This document shows positions 35,546 through 44,834 of a stretch of DNA of 64,000 nucleotides, in pieces; the stretch's first letter is position 1, and every line of letters begins with the position of its first letter. The notes under the pieces were generated by a model. The model was not told the DNA's origin, made no database searches, and worked only from the letters and a program-made list of their open reading frames with translations. The position numbers were made by a program, and so were the translations under genes. Origin of the DNA: Danxiaibacter flavus (lineage in GTDB: Bacteria; Bacteroidota; Bacteroidia; Chitinophagales; Chitinophagaceae); the NCBI RefSeq assembly GCF_041060425.1, contig NZ_JAULBC010000004.1:372001-436000 (forward strand), given 5' to 3'.

Positions 35546-35887
35546 TTATCTCCTGATAAAATTGTGGCTGCCATAAATTTTGGAACTCCAGGGTGAATAG
35601 TTTTTAACTGATTGATTGATTGTGAGAATAGCATTTTCTTCATCGTGCATTTCATCTAAAAACATATGGACCGCTGCAGATATGGCTGTTATTTCCTCTG
35701 CACTGTTATATTGTTGCTTAATACCAGCGCTTGTATTGTCGTTAGAGGCCGTTGTCCTGCTTATTTTTATTGAAAGGATCGCTGGCAGAATATTTTGAAA
35801 CACCTGCTGCAGAACAATAAGTGCAAGGAACACAATGCCCATACCGATGATCAGAATGATAATACCTTCTTGAATGTCGTTATTCAT
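35546..35887 (-). CDS. mmdD: OadG-type gamma/delta subunit of the sodium-pumping decarboxylase
   Basis: A 113 aa protein with one N-terminal transmembrane helix (MNNDIQEGIIILIIGMGIVFLALIVLQQVF) in the OadG style. The rest is a soluble cytoplasmic part (EEITAISAAVHMFLDEMHDEENAILTI) whose pattern A-AIS-AVHMFLDE is characteristic of Bacteroidota OadG proteins. It holds the membrane complex together. It starts 10 nt after the mmdA stop. The C-terminal tail is KIYGSHNFIRR. Confidence 0.85.
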   Translation of the reverse strand: MNNDIQEGIIILIIGMGIVFLALIVLQQVFQNILPAILSIKISRTTASNDNTSAGIKQQYNSAEEITAISAAVHMFLDEMHDEENAILTINQSVKNYSPWSSKIYGSHNFIRR

Positions 35888-35897
35888 TATACAATTG

Positions 35898-37460
35898 TTA
35901 TAGGGGAAGATTACAATGTTTCTTTGGGGGATTTAATTGCTTTTTGTTGGCCAGGGCTTCGAGTGAACGGATTATCCTGAACCGGGTATTGCGTGGTTCA
36001 ATAATGTCGTCGATAAATCCATACTTTGCAGCCTGGTAAGGGTTAGCAAATTTTTCCAGGTATTCTGTTTCTTTTTCCTGCAGATACTTTACGCGCTCCT
36101 CCTCGTTGGTAATCTTGGAAATGTTCCGGCTTTCCAATACTTCTATAGCGCCGCGTGCGCCCATAACAGCAATTTCTGCAGAAGGCCACGCGTAATTAAC
36201 ATCGCCGCGCAACTGTTTACAGCTCATTACATCATGCGCGCCACCATAAGACTTCCTTAGTGTGATCGTAATCTTAGGAACCGTTGCTTCTCCGAAAGCA
36301 TACAATAATTTGGCGCCATGGATGATAATGCCGCCGTATTCCTGGGCACTGCCGGGAAGGAAGCCAGGCACATCTACAAACGTTACTATAGGAATATTAA
36401 ATGCATCGCAGAACCGGACGAAGCGCGCCGCCTTTCGTGAAGCATTTATGTCTAACACACCTGCAAGAAACATCGGCTGATTGGCAACGACGCCAACGGG
36501 CCTGCCGTTGTATCTTGCAAAACCGATAACGATATTCTTGGCATAACTGGCCTGCACCTCAAGGAAGTCGGCACTATCCACGGTGTACCGGATGACATCC
36601 TTTACATCATAAGGTTTGTTAGGACTGTCCGGAATTATTTCGTTTAGTTTGTCTTCGAGTCTGTCAATCGGATCATCATTACGTATGATGGGAGGTTCTT
36701 CAAGGTTGTTTTGTGGAAGATAGTCAATCAGTTTGCGGATAAGCAAGATACCTTCTTCTTCTGAGTCGGTAAGAAAATGCGATACACCTGATTTGGATGC
36801 ATGAACTTCCGGACCACCAAGATCCTCCGTTGAAATTACTTCCCCCGTAACTGTTTGTACTACTTTCGGACCTGTAACAAACATGTAAGAGTTCTTCTGT
36901 GTCATCAAAATAAAATCAGTAAGTGCAGGAGAATAAACCGCACCACCTGCGCATGGTCCGAAAATGGCACTGATCTGTGGAACAACTCCGGAAGCCATAA
37001 TATTACGCTGAAATATTTCTGCATAGCCGGCTAATGACCTAACGCCTTCCTGTATCCTTGCACCACCTGAGTCGTTGAGGCCGATCACAGGTGCGCCCAC
37101 TTTAGTTGCTTCATCAATGATCTTACAGATCTTTTGCGCAAAGGTTTCCGAAAGCGAGCCGCCAAATACAGTAAAATCCTGCGAAAACACATATATCATT
37201 CGACCGTCAATAGTTCCACGGCCCGTTACCACACCATCCGAGTAATACTTTTCATTTTCCAGGCCGAAGGATTTGGTACGGTGTGTAACAAACATGTCAT
37301 ATTCTTCAAAACTACCTTCATCCAAAAGCAGTTCTATACGTTCACGGGCTGTAAGTTTCCCTTTTTGATGCTGCGCTTCTATGCGCTTGATCCCACCGCC
37401 AAGCCGGGCCTCCTGGCGCTTCGCAATGAGTTCTTTAATCTTATCGACATTTGATGCCAT
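35898..37460 (-). CDS. mmdA: Methylmalonyl-CoA decarboxylase alpha (carboxyltransferase) subunit
   Basis: A 520 aa carboxyltransferase of the acyl-CoA carboxylase beta family. It moves CO2 from methylmalonyl-CoA to the biotin of the carrier protein. Family blocks are intact: LNDSGGARIQEGVRSLAGYAEIF, ISAIFGPCAGGAVYSPALTDFI, VVANQPMFLAGVLDINASRKAARFVRFCDAFNIPIVTFVDVPGFLPGSAQEYGGIIIHGAKLLYAF and KSYGGAHDVMSCKQLRGDVNYAWPSAEIAVMGARGAIEV. The same family includes propionyl-CoA carboxylase. Here the adjacent OadB, OadG and carrier genes and the lack of a biotin carboxylase gene argue for a decarboxylase. It is the first of the pump genes, 140 nt after the epimerase. Confidence 0.92.
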   Translation of the reverse strand: MASNVDKIKELIAKRQEARLGGGIKRIEAQHQKGKLTARERIELLLDEGSFEEYDMFVTHRTKSFGLENEKYYSDGVVTGRGTIDGRMIYVFSQDFTVFGGSLSETFAQKICKIIDEATKVGAPVIGLNDSGGARIQEGVRSLAGYAEIFQRNIMASGVVPQISAIFGPCAGGAVYSPALTDFILMTQKNSYMFVTGPKVVQTVTGEVISTEDLGGPEVHASKSGVSHFLTDSEEEGILLIRKLIDYLPQNNLEEPPIIRNDDPIDRLEDKLNEIIPDSPNKPYDVKDVIRYTVDSADFLEVQASYAKNIVIGFARYNGRPVGVVANQPMFLAGVLDINASRKAARFVRFCDAFNIPIVTFVDVPGFLPGSAQEYGGIIIHGAKLLYAFGEATVPKITITLRKSYGGAHDVMSCKQLRGDVNYAWPSAEIAVMGARGAIEVLESRNISKITNEEERVKYLQEKETEYLEKFANPYQAAKYGFIDDIIEPRNTRFRIIRSLEALANKKQLNPPKKHCNLPL

Positions 37461-37599
37461 AATCTATCGGGGTTTTAGTGACTATTGTTTGACTTAACAA
37501 CGTTTCATGATCCTTGTAAGCCTGACCGAAATGTGTGTGTGTGTGAAGAAATGCGGGCAAGGAAATAAAACGTCATTTTGAAATGTTATTGCTCACTTG

Positions 37600-38013
37600 T
37601 CAATGCTGACGCTTGTTTTCGCAGAGCTCTGTTAATACGCCCATTGTGGACCTGGGGTGAAGAAAGGCAATATCCAGTCCTTCTGCTCCTTTACGAGGCT
37701 TGGTGTCAATTAGCTGAACGCCCTTCGAAGAAGCATCGGAAAGTTGACCTTCAATATTTTTAACCGCAAAAGCAATGTGATGAATACCTTCTCCTTTCTT
37801 TTCAATGAATTTGCTGATTGGCCCATCCGGAGCAGTACTTTCCAGCAGCTCTATTTTAGTTTGGCCTATTCTGAAAAATGCGGTTTTAACTTTTTGATCT
37901 GTTACTTCTTCTATCGAATAACAGGTGAGACCAAGCACGTCTTCATAATACCTGATTGCAGCGCAAAGATCCTGTACCGCTATGCCTATGTGTTCAATAT
38001 ATCGTAACTCCAT
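37600..38013 (-). CDS. mce: Methylmalonyl-CoA epimerase
   Basis: A 137 aa vicinal-oxygen-chelate enzyme that interconverts the (R)- and (S)-methylmalonyl-CoA isomers, which link the mutase to the decarboxylase. Metal-binding His and Glu residues lie in YIEHIGIAVQDL, KGEGIHHIAFAVKNIEG and VLTELCE. The substrate loop includes FRIGQTKIELLESTAPDGPISKFI. Length is typical. It heads the minus-strand propionate operon. Confidence 0.93.
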   Translation of the reverse strand: MELRYIEHIGIAVQDLCAAIRYYEDVLGLTCYSIEEVTDQKVKTAFFRIGQTKIELLESTAPDGPISKFIEKKGEGIHHIAFAVKNIEGQLSDASSKGVQLIDTKPRKGAEGLDIAFLHPRSTMGVLTELCENKRQH

Positions 38014-38288
38014 CCTATAGTTTTTTAAGTTAGGAATATGATTATAGTGGAATGCCGTCTATTGTTTTTCCCGGACAGGGTACCTGGATTGATCTTTTCC
38101 GGCCAGGGCTCTTTTTTAACCTTTGTGCGGTTAAAAATTCATCTGATTAATGCAACACATGGAATTTGTTTAAGTACACGTCCGAAAGCTTTATTAAGAA
38201 GTGTGTAAAAGTATAGCCACTTGCTTGCGCAAACGCTGACTCTTATCACATTTGCAAATAACTTTTATCAATTTCAGTTCGTGAATTG

Positions 38289-39569
38289 TCAGGCAAGAAA
38301 TATAAAGTCCAGATACCATACTGCTACTGCGGCGAAAAAGCCTGACAATGCCGGTAAAAAAGCAATTCTAAAATATCTGCCAAATGTTAACTCTTTTACC
38401 ATGCCCATAGCTACAACCCCGGCAGCCGAACCCACTACCAGCAGAGATCCTCCGGTTCCTACTGTGAGTGCAAGTAATATCCATATATTGCTATCGGTAG
38501 TCTGAGCCATTTTTATAGCAATATCCGTTAGTGGCACATTATCCAATACAGAGGATATAATACCAAGCGCAACATTCCCAATGATCAACGCATTTTCATT
38601 TGGCTCATAGCCATAAATAAGATGAGCAAGTTTCTCCAAAAGCCCTCCCGCATGCAAAGCAGCAACAGCAATAAGAATACCTACAAAAAATTTAAGAGAA
38701 GCTATATCCGTTTTTCTAATCAGGTCCTCAATAGAAGCTGACAGGTGTGTGGCAGTACTACTAAAACGTTTCATCAGATCAATAGTGATCCATACAATAC
38801 CTAACCCCAACAGCAAGCCGAAATATGGAGCAAGTCCGATAAGGTTAGCAAAAAGCGGCAGCAGGAACGACATAAATACGACTGTGACAACCGTCTTTTC
38901 CGACCTGTCTAATTGTGTTATAATTTCTTCTTCATCATCATCTTTAGGCACAGGTTTTAACTGTCTCACAAGTAGCGCTATCGCAACTGCACCCAGCACT
39001 ACAGAAGGCAGGATTCCTTTTACAATAATTTCACCTGTTCCGAATTTTTTGGCAAACCATAACATAATGGTTGTAATATCACCAATAGGAGAAAAAGCTC
39101 CCCCTGCATTAGCGACAATCACAATGCCCGCGGCTACAACCAGCAAATTTTTTCCCTTGAAAAACTTTCTCGAGATCTGTATCATGATGACTGTAGTGGT
39201 AAGATTATCAATAACCGCAGACAGAAAAAACGCAATAACGGCAACTAAAACAAACTGCTTTCGATCTGTAAAGTTTAAAGAATACAGCTTACCCCTGACC
39301 AGATCAAAAAAACGATAATGGACAAGTATCTCTACAAGGCTTAATGCACAAAGAAGAAATATAATTATGCCAAATACGCCTGCTCCCGTTTCAGTTAAAT
39401 GGTGTGCGATATCTTCCGAACCCAGTTGAGTGGCAATAAGAATCCAAAGTAATGCACCGGTAACCATTGCCGTGGCGGATTTGTTAATTCGTATCGTGTG
39501 TTCCAGAACAATCATTGCAAAACCGGTAATAAAGATCGCTGCGGCAAGAATTGAAATAACAGGGTTCAT
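38289..39569 (-). CDS. nhaD: NhaD-type Na+/H+ antiporter
   Basis: A 426 aa polytopic membrane protein of the ArsB/NhaD superfamily. The NhaD signature is visible as GGAFSPIGDITTIMLWFAKKFGTGEII, and the flanking DNLTTTVIMIQISRK and LDNVPLTDIAIKMAQ helices hold candidate acidic and Ser/Thr Na+ ligands. It exchanges cytoplasmic Na+ for external protons. It sits between the epimerase gene of the Na+-pumping decarboxylase operon (275 nt away) and the divergent meaB, so a role in balancing the Na+ gradient made by the decarboxylase is likely. That functional link is an inference from position. Confidence 0.88.
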   Translation of the reverse strand: MNPVISILAAAIFITGFAMIVLEHTIRINKSATAMVTGALLWILIATQLGSEDIAHHLTETGAGVFGIIIFLLCALSLVEILVHYRFFDLVRGKLYSLNFTDRKQFVLVAVIAFFLSAVIDNLTTTVIMIQISRKFFKGKNLLVVAAGIVIVANAGGAFSPIGDITTIMLWFAKKFGTGEIIVKGILPSVVLGAVAIALLVRQLKPVPKDDDEEEIITQLDRSEKTVVTVVFMSFLLPLFANLIGLAPYFGLLLGLGIVWITIDLMKRFSSTATHLSASIEDLIRKTDIASLKFFVGILIAVAALHAGGLLEKLAHLIYGYEPNENALIIGNVALGIISSVLDNVPLTDIAIKMAQTTDSNIWILLALTVGTGGSLLVVGSAAGVVAMGMVKELTFGRYFRIAFLPALSGFFAAVAVWYLDFIFLA

Positions 39570-40059
39570 ATGCTACATATTTAGTTAAATAGCGGGCTTG
39601 TCATTTTTTGAAAGGAATAAGATGTGTGCCGATGTGACTTCACTGAATCTACACGATAAATTTATTATGGCGCTCCTTTTTTAAAAATGGATTGAGGCAA
39701 AATAGTCGCTGGTCATTGCTCAAAAAATGATAATTATCAAGACTACAAAAGCCAGCAGCTGACTTTAGCATCGCAAGTATCGTGAAATGCAATACAGGCA
39801 ATAGTTTGGAAGTGTAGTCGCCCCGTTAATCTTTAATTGCAGGATAATAATCAAGTGTAAATAGTGAAAGATGAATCATCCCAATTTCTTAAGAACATAT
39901 ATGTGTTGTTACAATAACAGCACTGCCTGCTCAACTTATTTAGTTAAAACAACATCTGCATACCTGCTTCTTCAAAACATGCAACAAATCAGTTTTTATC
40001 TTTTACACCTATACTACTTTAGCCTCTTCTATTTTTATTCAATTTTCTATTTAACTCCT
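39570..40059. other. Divergent non-coding gap between nhaD and meaB
   Basis: This 490 nt gap holds no supported gene. A short GTAAATAGTGAAAGATGAATC word (39857-39877) belongs to a repeat family found at 4848-4880. The meaB frame is open upstream through 39871, but that stretch has no recognisable protein character (many Tyr, Phe and Leu), so it is left as leader. I see no clear promoter pair. Confidence 0.4.
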
Positions 40060-41088
40060 ATGAAGAAGCTTTTTAAGAAGAGAAAATATTCAGCTGATGA
40101 ATATGCACAGGGTATTCTGCAAGGTGATCGCATAATATTGAGCAGGGCGATCACATTGATCGAAAGCAAATTACACTCCGATAACGAACTTGCAGAAACT
40201 GTTTTGCAAAAGATCCTGCCGTTCACAGGAAATACACTACGCATAGGAATCACAGGTATTCCCGGGGCGGGCAAAAGCACTTTTATTGAAGCTTTTGGAA
40301 AATATCTTACTTCTATTGGGAAGCAGGTAGCGGTGCTGACTATTGACCCTACCAGCCGGAAAACGAAGGGTAGTATTTTGGGTGATAAAACGCGGATGGA
40401 GGAATTGGCGAATGATGTGAATGCATATGTCCGCCCTTCTGCGTCGGGCGATACATTGGGCGGTGTTCATTCTAAAACCAGGGAGACAATGCTGTTGTGT
40501 GAGGCCGCCGGATTTGATGTCATTATAATTGAAACAGTAGGTGTAGGACAGAGCGAAGTGAGTGTTAAAGGCATCGTTGATTTCTTTCTTTTGATTATGC
40601 TGGCGGGTGCCGGTGATGAATTACAGGGCATTAAGCGTGGCATTATGGAAATGGCTGATGCCATTCTTATCAATAAAGCTGATGGAGATAATATCACTGC
40701 TTGCAAACGTGCAAAGCAGGAGTATGCAAATGCATTACACATGTTTGCTCCGCAGGAAAATAGATGGAACCCCCAGGTACTGTTGTGCTCTGCTATACAG
40801 AAAATGGGTATCGCTGAAACCTGGCAGCTGATCAGGCAGTTTGAAATACATGCAAAAGAAAACGGATCATTTAACCGGAACAGACAAACCCAAAACAGGC
40901 AATGGATGCATGATGTCATCAGCTATTATCTTCAACACAATTTTTATAATAATGGCAGCATAAAAGATGTGCTGCCGAACCAGGAACAACGGGTTGAAAC
41001 CGGCAAAACACCAGCAGTAGTGGCCGCAAAAAAATTATTGAAAATGGCAGAGGTTGCAGGTGATAAAAAAACGTGTGAAATTTATTAA
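40060..41088 (+). CDS. meaB: Methylmalonyl-CoA mutase-associated GTPase MeaB
   Basis: A 342 aa G-protein chaperone that protects and reloads the B12 cofactor of methylmalonyl-CoA mutase. I chose ATG 40060 (MKKLFKKRKYSADEYAQGILQGDRIILSRAITLIESK). The longer frame adds 63 residues of low-quality sequence. The P-loop is GITGIPGAGKSTFIEAFG, followed by LTIDPTSRKTKGSILGDKTRMEELANDVNAYVRPSASGDTLGGVHSKTRETMLLCEAAGFDVIIIETVGVGQSE, and the base-recognition motif is INKADGDN. It lies divergently from nhaD and close to mutAB. Confidence 0.96.
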   Translation: MKKLFKKRKYSADEYAQGILQGDRIILSRAITLIESKLHSDNELAETVLQKILPFTGNTLRIGITGIPGAGKSTFIEAFGKYLTSIGKQVAVLTIDPTSRKTKGSILGDKTRMEELANDVNAYVRPSASGDTLGGVHSKTRETMLLCEAAGFDVIIIETVGVGQSEVSVKGIVDFFLLIMLAGAGDELQGIKRGIMEMADAILINKADGDNITACKRAKQEYANALHMFAPQENRWNPQVLLCSAIQKMGIAETWQLIRQFEIHAKENGSFNRNRQTQNRQWMHDVISYYLQHNFYNNGSIKDVLPNQEQRVETGKTPAVVAAKKLLKMAEVAGDKKTCEIY

Positions 41089-41093
41089 TGGTA

Positions 41094-41271
41094 GAGGCGG
41101 GAGGCATCGCGCCTCTTTAAATTAGATACCGACATTATTCTTCAACCCAGGCGCCATATGTGGCGGGTTATTAATAAAACGACGATTATTATCATCAAGA
41201 GGCGCGATGCCTCCCGCCTCTTGATAATTAAATGCCGACAATCATGATCGAGGCGCGATGCCTCGCGCCTC
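41094..41271. repeat. Three copies of a 22 bp GC-rich palindromic element
   Basis: Copies at 41094-41115 (GAGGCGGGAGGCATCGCGCC, plus TC), 41199-41220 and 41250-41271 share GAGGCG...GCCTC ends around a core of GGGAGGCATCGC, CGATGCCTCC or CGATGCCTCG. The first is inverted relative to the other two. They lie between meaB and pdxH, which converge, so they may form a strong transcription barrier. The family resembles dispersed REP elements. Confidence 0.75.
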
Positions 41272-41278
41272 TACCCGA

Positions 41279-41920
41279 TTACGGCGCTAATCGTTCAATG
41301 CGCCAATCGTTGCTGTTTACGCGAGTGTACAAAAATCTGTCGTGCATGCGGCTGCTTCTGCCCTGCCAGAATTCAATGCAACGCGGAATTAAACAATAAC
41401 CACCCCAATGTGCGGGACGTGGAATGTTGTCGCCAAATTCATCAAGGTATTTCTGGGTATTTTTATCCAGCACATCCCTGGACTGTATGATGCTGCTTTG
41501 TGGACTTGCCCAGGCACTAATACGGCTGCCTGCTGGTCTTGAATGGAAATATTCTTCACTTTCGCTTTCTGCTATTTTTTCTATCAGGCCTTCTATGCGT
41601 ACCTGTCTTTCCAGCTCTTTCCAGAAAAACAATATGGCGGCTTTATGGTTTTCAGCTATCTCAATTGCTTTGTGAGAATTATAGTTGGAGAAAAACACAA
41701 ATCCGTTCTCATCAAAATCCTTCAGTAAAACGATGCGCGCATGTGGAGTTAAATTTTTGTCGCAGGTTGCCAGTGTCATGGCATTCACCTCATCTATATC
41801 GCATTTTACTGCTTCGTTCCACCATTTGTTAAATTGATCGATTGCATCCGGCGCCAGGTCCGCTTTGCTGAGTGACTGAAGTTTGTAGTCTTTACGTATA
41901 TCCGCTATTTTTTTGTTCAT
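41279..41920 (-). CDS. pdxH: Pyridoxamine 5'-phosphate oxidase
   Basis: A 213 aa FMN enzyme that makes pyridoxal 5'-phosphate from pyridoxine or pyridoxamine 5'-phosphate. I chose ATG 41920 (MNKKIADIRKDYKLQSLSKADL). The longer frame to 42106 runs into intergenic sequence. Family motifs are MTLATCDKNLTPHARIVLLKDFDENGFVFFSNYNSHKAIEI, AILFFWKELERQVRIEG, SRPAGSRISAWASPQSS, HWGGYCLIPRCIEFWQGRSSRMHDRFLY, and NDWRIERLAP at the C-terminus. A weak promoter (TAAATTTG on the minus strand at 41942-41949) lies upstream. Confidence 0.95.
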   Translation of the reverse strand: MNKKIADIRKDYKLQSLSKADLAPDAIDQFNKWWNEAVKCDIDEVNAMTLATCDKNLTPHARIVLLKDFDENGFVFFSNYNSHKAIEIAENHKAAILFFWKELERQVRIEGLIEKIAESESEEYFHSRPAGSRISAWASPQSSIIQSRDVLDKNTQKYLDEFGDNIPRPAHWGGYCLIPRCIEFWQGRSSRMHDRFLYTRVNSNDWRIERLAP

Positions 41921-42258
41921 AATCACGAAGGTTAGTTTTAACAAATTTAATATACCTGCCAGGACCAATAAATGATGAATATCATTTTGGATAATGATTA
42001 AAACAAAGATAAAACGTAAATAGTTGAAAAAAATACAGCGTCCGGGGGACGCTGCAGCGATAGTTTTTAACCACAGAGTGAATAGAGTTGATTCACTGAG
42101 CTGCAAGGAATAAAGAGCCTGATTGTCTGCAGAGTCAGTGAAACTCTGTGCCTTAACCCTTTTACCTCTGTGGTTAGGCTTTTTTATTAGACTACCTGCA
42201 GATACAGGAATCTCTGTGCCTTAACTCATTTACCTCTGTGGTTAATTTCTTACCAGGA
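41921..42258. repeat. Intergenic degenerate repeats before GH92
   Basis: The 338 nt gap has no gene. AACCACAGAGTGAATAGAG and CACTGAGCTGCAAGG words (42068-42110) and two inverse blocks, AACTCTGTGCCTTAACCCTTT...CTCTGTGGTTA (42141-42178) and CTCTGTGCCTTAACTC...CTCTGTGGTTAA (42211-42246), occupy most of it. The last abuts the stop of the GH92 gene. Confidence 0.6.
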
Positions 42259-44580
42259 TCACTTTTTCTTCTTCGGTCTTGCAGACATTGAAGGCGGCGC
42301 ATCTTCATCCTTGCTTCCCCATTGCATATTGGGCTCGGGGCCCATTTCAAGAACCAGGCTTCCTCCTTTCACCAGGTCAGCATGATAAAACCATGGTTTT
42401 GTTAACGGCTGACCGTTCAGCGTTGCAGACTGGATATACCTGTTCACGTCTGAAGTATTGTGCGCCTCAATGGTGAACGTTTGTCCGGGATAATATTCCG
42501 GATCAAGATTGATGGTGACTTTCTCAAACAACGGACTTCCTATTTCGTAAAAAGGTTTTGTTGAAGCGCCGCCATCAGTCTGGAACAATCCCATCGCGGC
42601 CATTACATACCATGCGCCCATTTGTCCCTCGTCCTCGTCACCCAGCCAACCGTGATAAGCGGTAGCCCCATAATATTTGCTCATGATCTCCCTTGTCCAT
42701 TTTTGAGTCAACCATGGCTTGCCGGAATAGTTGAACAACCAGGAAGCCTGCATGTTTGGCTGGTTACCATGGTTGATCGGAACACGGTCGTACAGATCAC
42801 CTTCAGCATTGAAATTAAAGCGTGCTGACTTTTCAAAACCTTCATCAAGACGATTGTTGAATTCATCTTTTCCCATCAGGTTCAGAATGCCTTGCACATC
42901 ATGCGGGTTAAAGAAACTATATTGCCATGCATTGCCTTCAAGGTAACCCGGTCCGCTAAACGACGTGCAGCAGTATGGGTTCCATTCTTTAACCCATGTA
43001 CTGTCCTTGTGCTTCATGCGGATATATTTCACAGATGTATCAAACACATTTTTATAGTTACCTGCGCGCTTAATAAACATGTCATACTCTTTCTTTTTAC
43101 CCAACGCTTTTGCCATCTGCGAAACGCACCAGTCGTCATACGCATATTCCAGTGTATTAGAAACCTGCCCCTCTTCTGTTGGCACGAAACCCAACTTCAT
43201 GTACGACTCAAAGAATTTATTACCCGCATATCCACCTTCCGGCGTTACTACTCCTGGTGTGGTTTGTTGATGAAGCATAGCTTCAAATGCCTTATTTACA
43301 TCAAAGTCACGAATGCCTTTTTGGTAAGCACCAACTATTAAAGGAATTTCATGCGAAGCTTCCATAATGCCCGAATATTCAATACCAGCGGGTCCTTTAG
43401 GAAGCCATCCGCCTGTCTTGTAAATTTCCAGTAGCGACCTCACCCAATTACTTGTGAGATCCGGATTAACAAGCGCCCACAACTGGTTAAGGTTCCAGAA
43501 TGTATTCCAAAGCGCGTCACTTCCGTAAACTGGCGAATTTTTATCGACCTGCCGTACTATTTCATTCACATCTACATACTTGCCGTTTACATCGCTCCAT
43601 GTTGTGCGGGCAACGTATGATCTGTAGAGATTTGTATAAAATTTCTTTCTGTCAACATCAGATCCGCCCTCAATTTGAATTTTGCCAAGCAGGGCGTTCC
43701 ATGTGTTTTTTGCATTGTCCCTTACGCCGTCAAAATTCCAGTTGAAAGGATTCATCTCTGTTTCAAGGTTCAACCTCGCCTGTTCTATGCTTACAAGCGA
43801 TATTGCTGTTTGCATTAAAATAACATCGCCCTTTTTGGTTTTGAAGTCGGCATACGCCCCCATCTTTCCTTTACCTGCAATTGCAGTTGTATCTTTGGTC
43901 ACTTTATTCCCTACCCAACCGCCAAAACTTTCAATGGGTCTGTTGAAGCGAACTACAAAATGCACCGTGTAATCATTCCAGCTCCACTTTTGTTTGGAGT
44001 AACCTTCAATTTCCTTGTCGCTTACTTTTGTAATTTTTGCGTCCAGTATTTCCGCAGTATTTTCAAACGGAATATCAAGATCTAACAATATATGCGCATC
44101 CTCTTCATCTGAATAAGAAAAGCGGAAGAAGCCTGCGCGCGTGGTGCTTGTAAGTTCGGTGGTGATGTCGCCATTCATGAGTTTTACCGCGTAGTAGCCC
44201 GGGCTTGCCTGTTCTGTTTCTTTATAAATCCTTGAACGGTAACCGGTCGTCCAGCCTGTAGTTGGTCCATCTGCCGGTCCACGACGGGTGTTCAGCGCAC
44301 CTACAGTCGGCATTACAGAAAGACCCGCCATCGTCCATGAATGAATATGACTAAAGCCGCCAATATTATTAAGAGAATATTCGTAGCCTGATTTCCATAC
44401 GCCTCCCTGGTTGTCAGGACTCAACTGCACCATTCCAAATGGCATAGTCGCACCCGGATTTAACATCCAGCGGGACTCGGATGTGCCGAGTAAAGGATCG
44501 GCGTAATCAACGGGTTGCTTTTGAGCAGTAGCACTCACTAAAGCAACAAAAAAAAGTGCAAAGAAGAATATCTTTTTCAT
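42259..44580 (-). CDS. GH92 family alpha-mannosidase (copy 1)
   Basis: A 773 aa secreted GH92 glycosidase, a Ca2+-dependent inverting alpha-mannosidase family. The signal peptide is MKKIFFFALFFVALVSATAQ. An ATG six bases further upstream is also possible. Motifs: DYADPLLGTSESRWMLNPGATMPFGMVQLSPDNQGG, GGFSHIHSWTMAG, YLEGNAWQYSFFNPHDVQG, and GDEDEGQMGAWYVMAAMGLFQTDGG with the acidic catalytic region. The C-terminus ends in a Lys-rich tail (RPKKKK), which is unusual for the family. A near-palindrome similar to the GntR operator lies 79 nt upstream (44659-44678). It likely releases terminal alpha-mannose in the periplasm or at the cell surface. Confidence 0.92.
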   Translation of the reverse strand: MKKIFFFALFFVALVSATAQKQPVDYADPLLGTSESRWMLNPGATMPFGMVQLSPDNQGGVWKSGYEYSLNNIGGFSHIHSWTMAGLSVMPTVGALNTRRGPADGPTTGWTTGYRSRIYKETEQASPGYYAVKLMNGDITTELTSTTRAGFFRFSYSDEEDAHILLDLDIPFENTAEILDAKITKVSDKEIEGYSKQKWSWNDYTVHFVVRFNRPIESFGGWVGNKVTKDTTAIAGKGKMGAYADFKTKKGDVILMQTAISLVSIEQARLNLETEMNPFNWNFDGVRDNAKNTWNALLGKIQIEGGSDVDRKKFYTNLYRSYVARTTWSDVNGKYVDVNEIVRQVDKNSPVYGSDALWNTFWNLNQLWALVNPDLTSNWVRSLLEIYKTGGWLPKGPAGIEYSGIMEASHEIPLIVGAYQKGIRDFDVNKAFEAMLHQQTTPGVVTPEGGYAGNKFFESYMKLGFVPTEEGQVSNTLEYAYDDWCVSQMAKALGKKKEYDMFIKRAGNYKNVFDTSVKYIRMKHKDSTWVKEWNPYCCTSFSGPGYLEGNAWQYSFFNPHDVQGILNLMGKDEFNNRLDEGFEKSARFNFNAEGDLYDRVPINHGNQPNMQASWLFNYSGKPWLTQKWTREIMSKYYGATAYHGWLGDEDEGQMGAWYVMAAMGLFQTDGGASTKPFYEIGSPLFEKVTINLDPEYYPGQTFTIEAHNTSDVNRYIQSATLNGQPLTKPWFYHADLVKGGSLVLEMGPEPNMQWGSKDEDAPPSMSARPKKKK

Positions 44581-44658
44581 GGTCATGTTAAGGTTTGAGA
44601 TAAACAGAAGGTCTTTTTATTTTGAAATGTTTTAGGATACAAGTTACAGAATGTTCTA

Positions 44659-44678
44659 ATGTCCATACATATGAATCT
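44659..44678. promoter_or_regulatory. Candidate GntR operator upstream of GH92 copy 1
   Basis: ATGTCCATACATATGAATCT matches 17 of 20 positions of the perfect operator at 62734-62753, including the entire central TACATA. It lies 79 nt before the GH92 start on the minus strand. Confidence 0.5.
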
Positions 44679-44834
44679 CCTTTTTTCATTCATCCGAAAG
44701 ACTTTAATAAATTTCGTCTTTGTATTATCTTCACCTACGAATAAAAAAGCGACAGCAGCCAGCAAGGCAGAATGCTGTTTTCCTGCCTGCATAAGCCCAA
44801 CCTTGTTAGCAGCTACATTATTAAAAATTCAGCA

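Noticed and set aside
35898..37460. Reading the carboxyltransferase as a propionyl-CoA carboxylase subunit
   Set aside because: No biotin carboxylase gene is nearby, while OadB-, OadG- and carrier-type genes of a Na+-pumping decarboxylase are adjacent.
39871..40059. 63-residue N-terminal extension of MeaB
   Set aside because: The extension has no family counterpart and unusual composition, and the ATG at 40060 starts at the usual place for MeaB.
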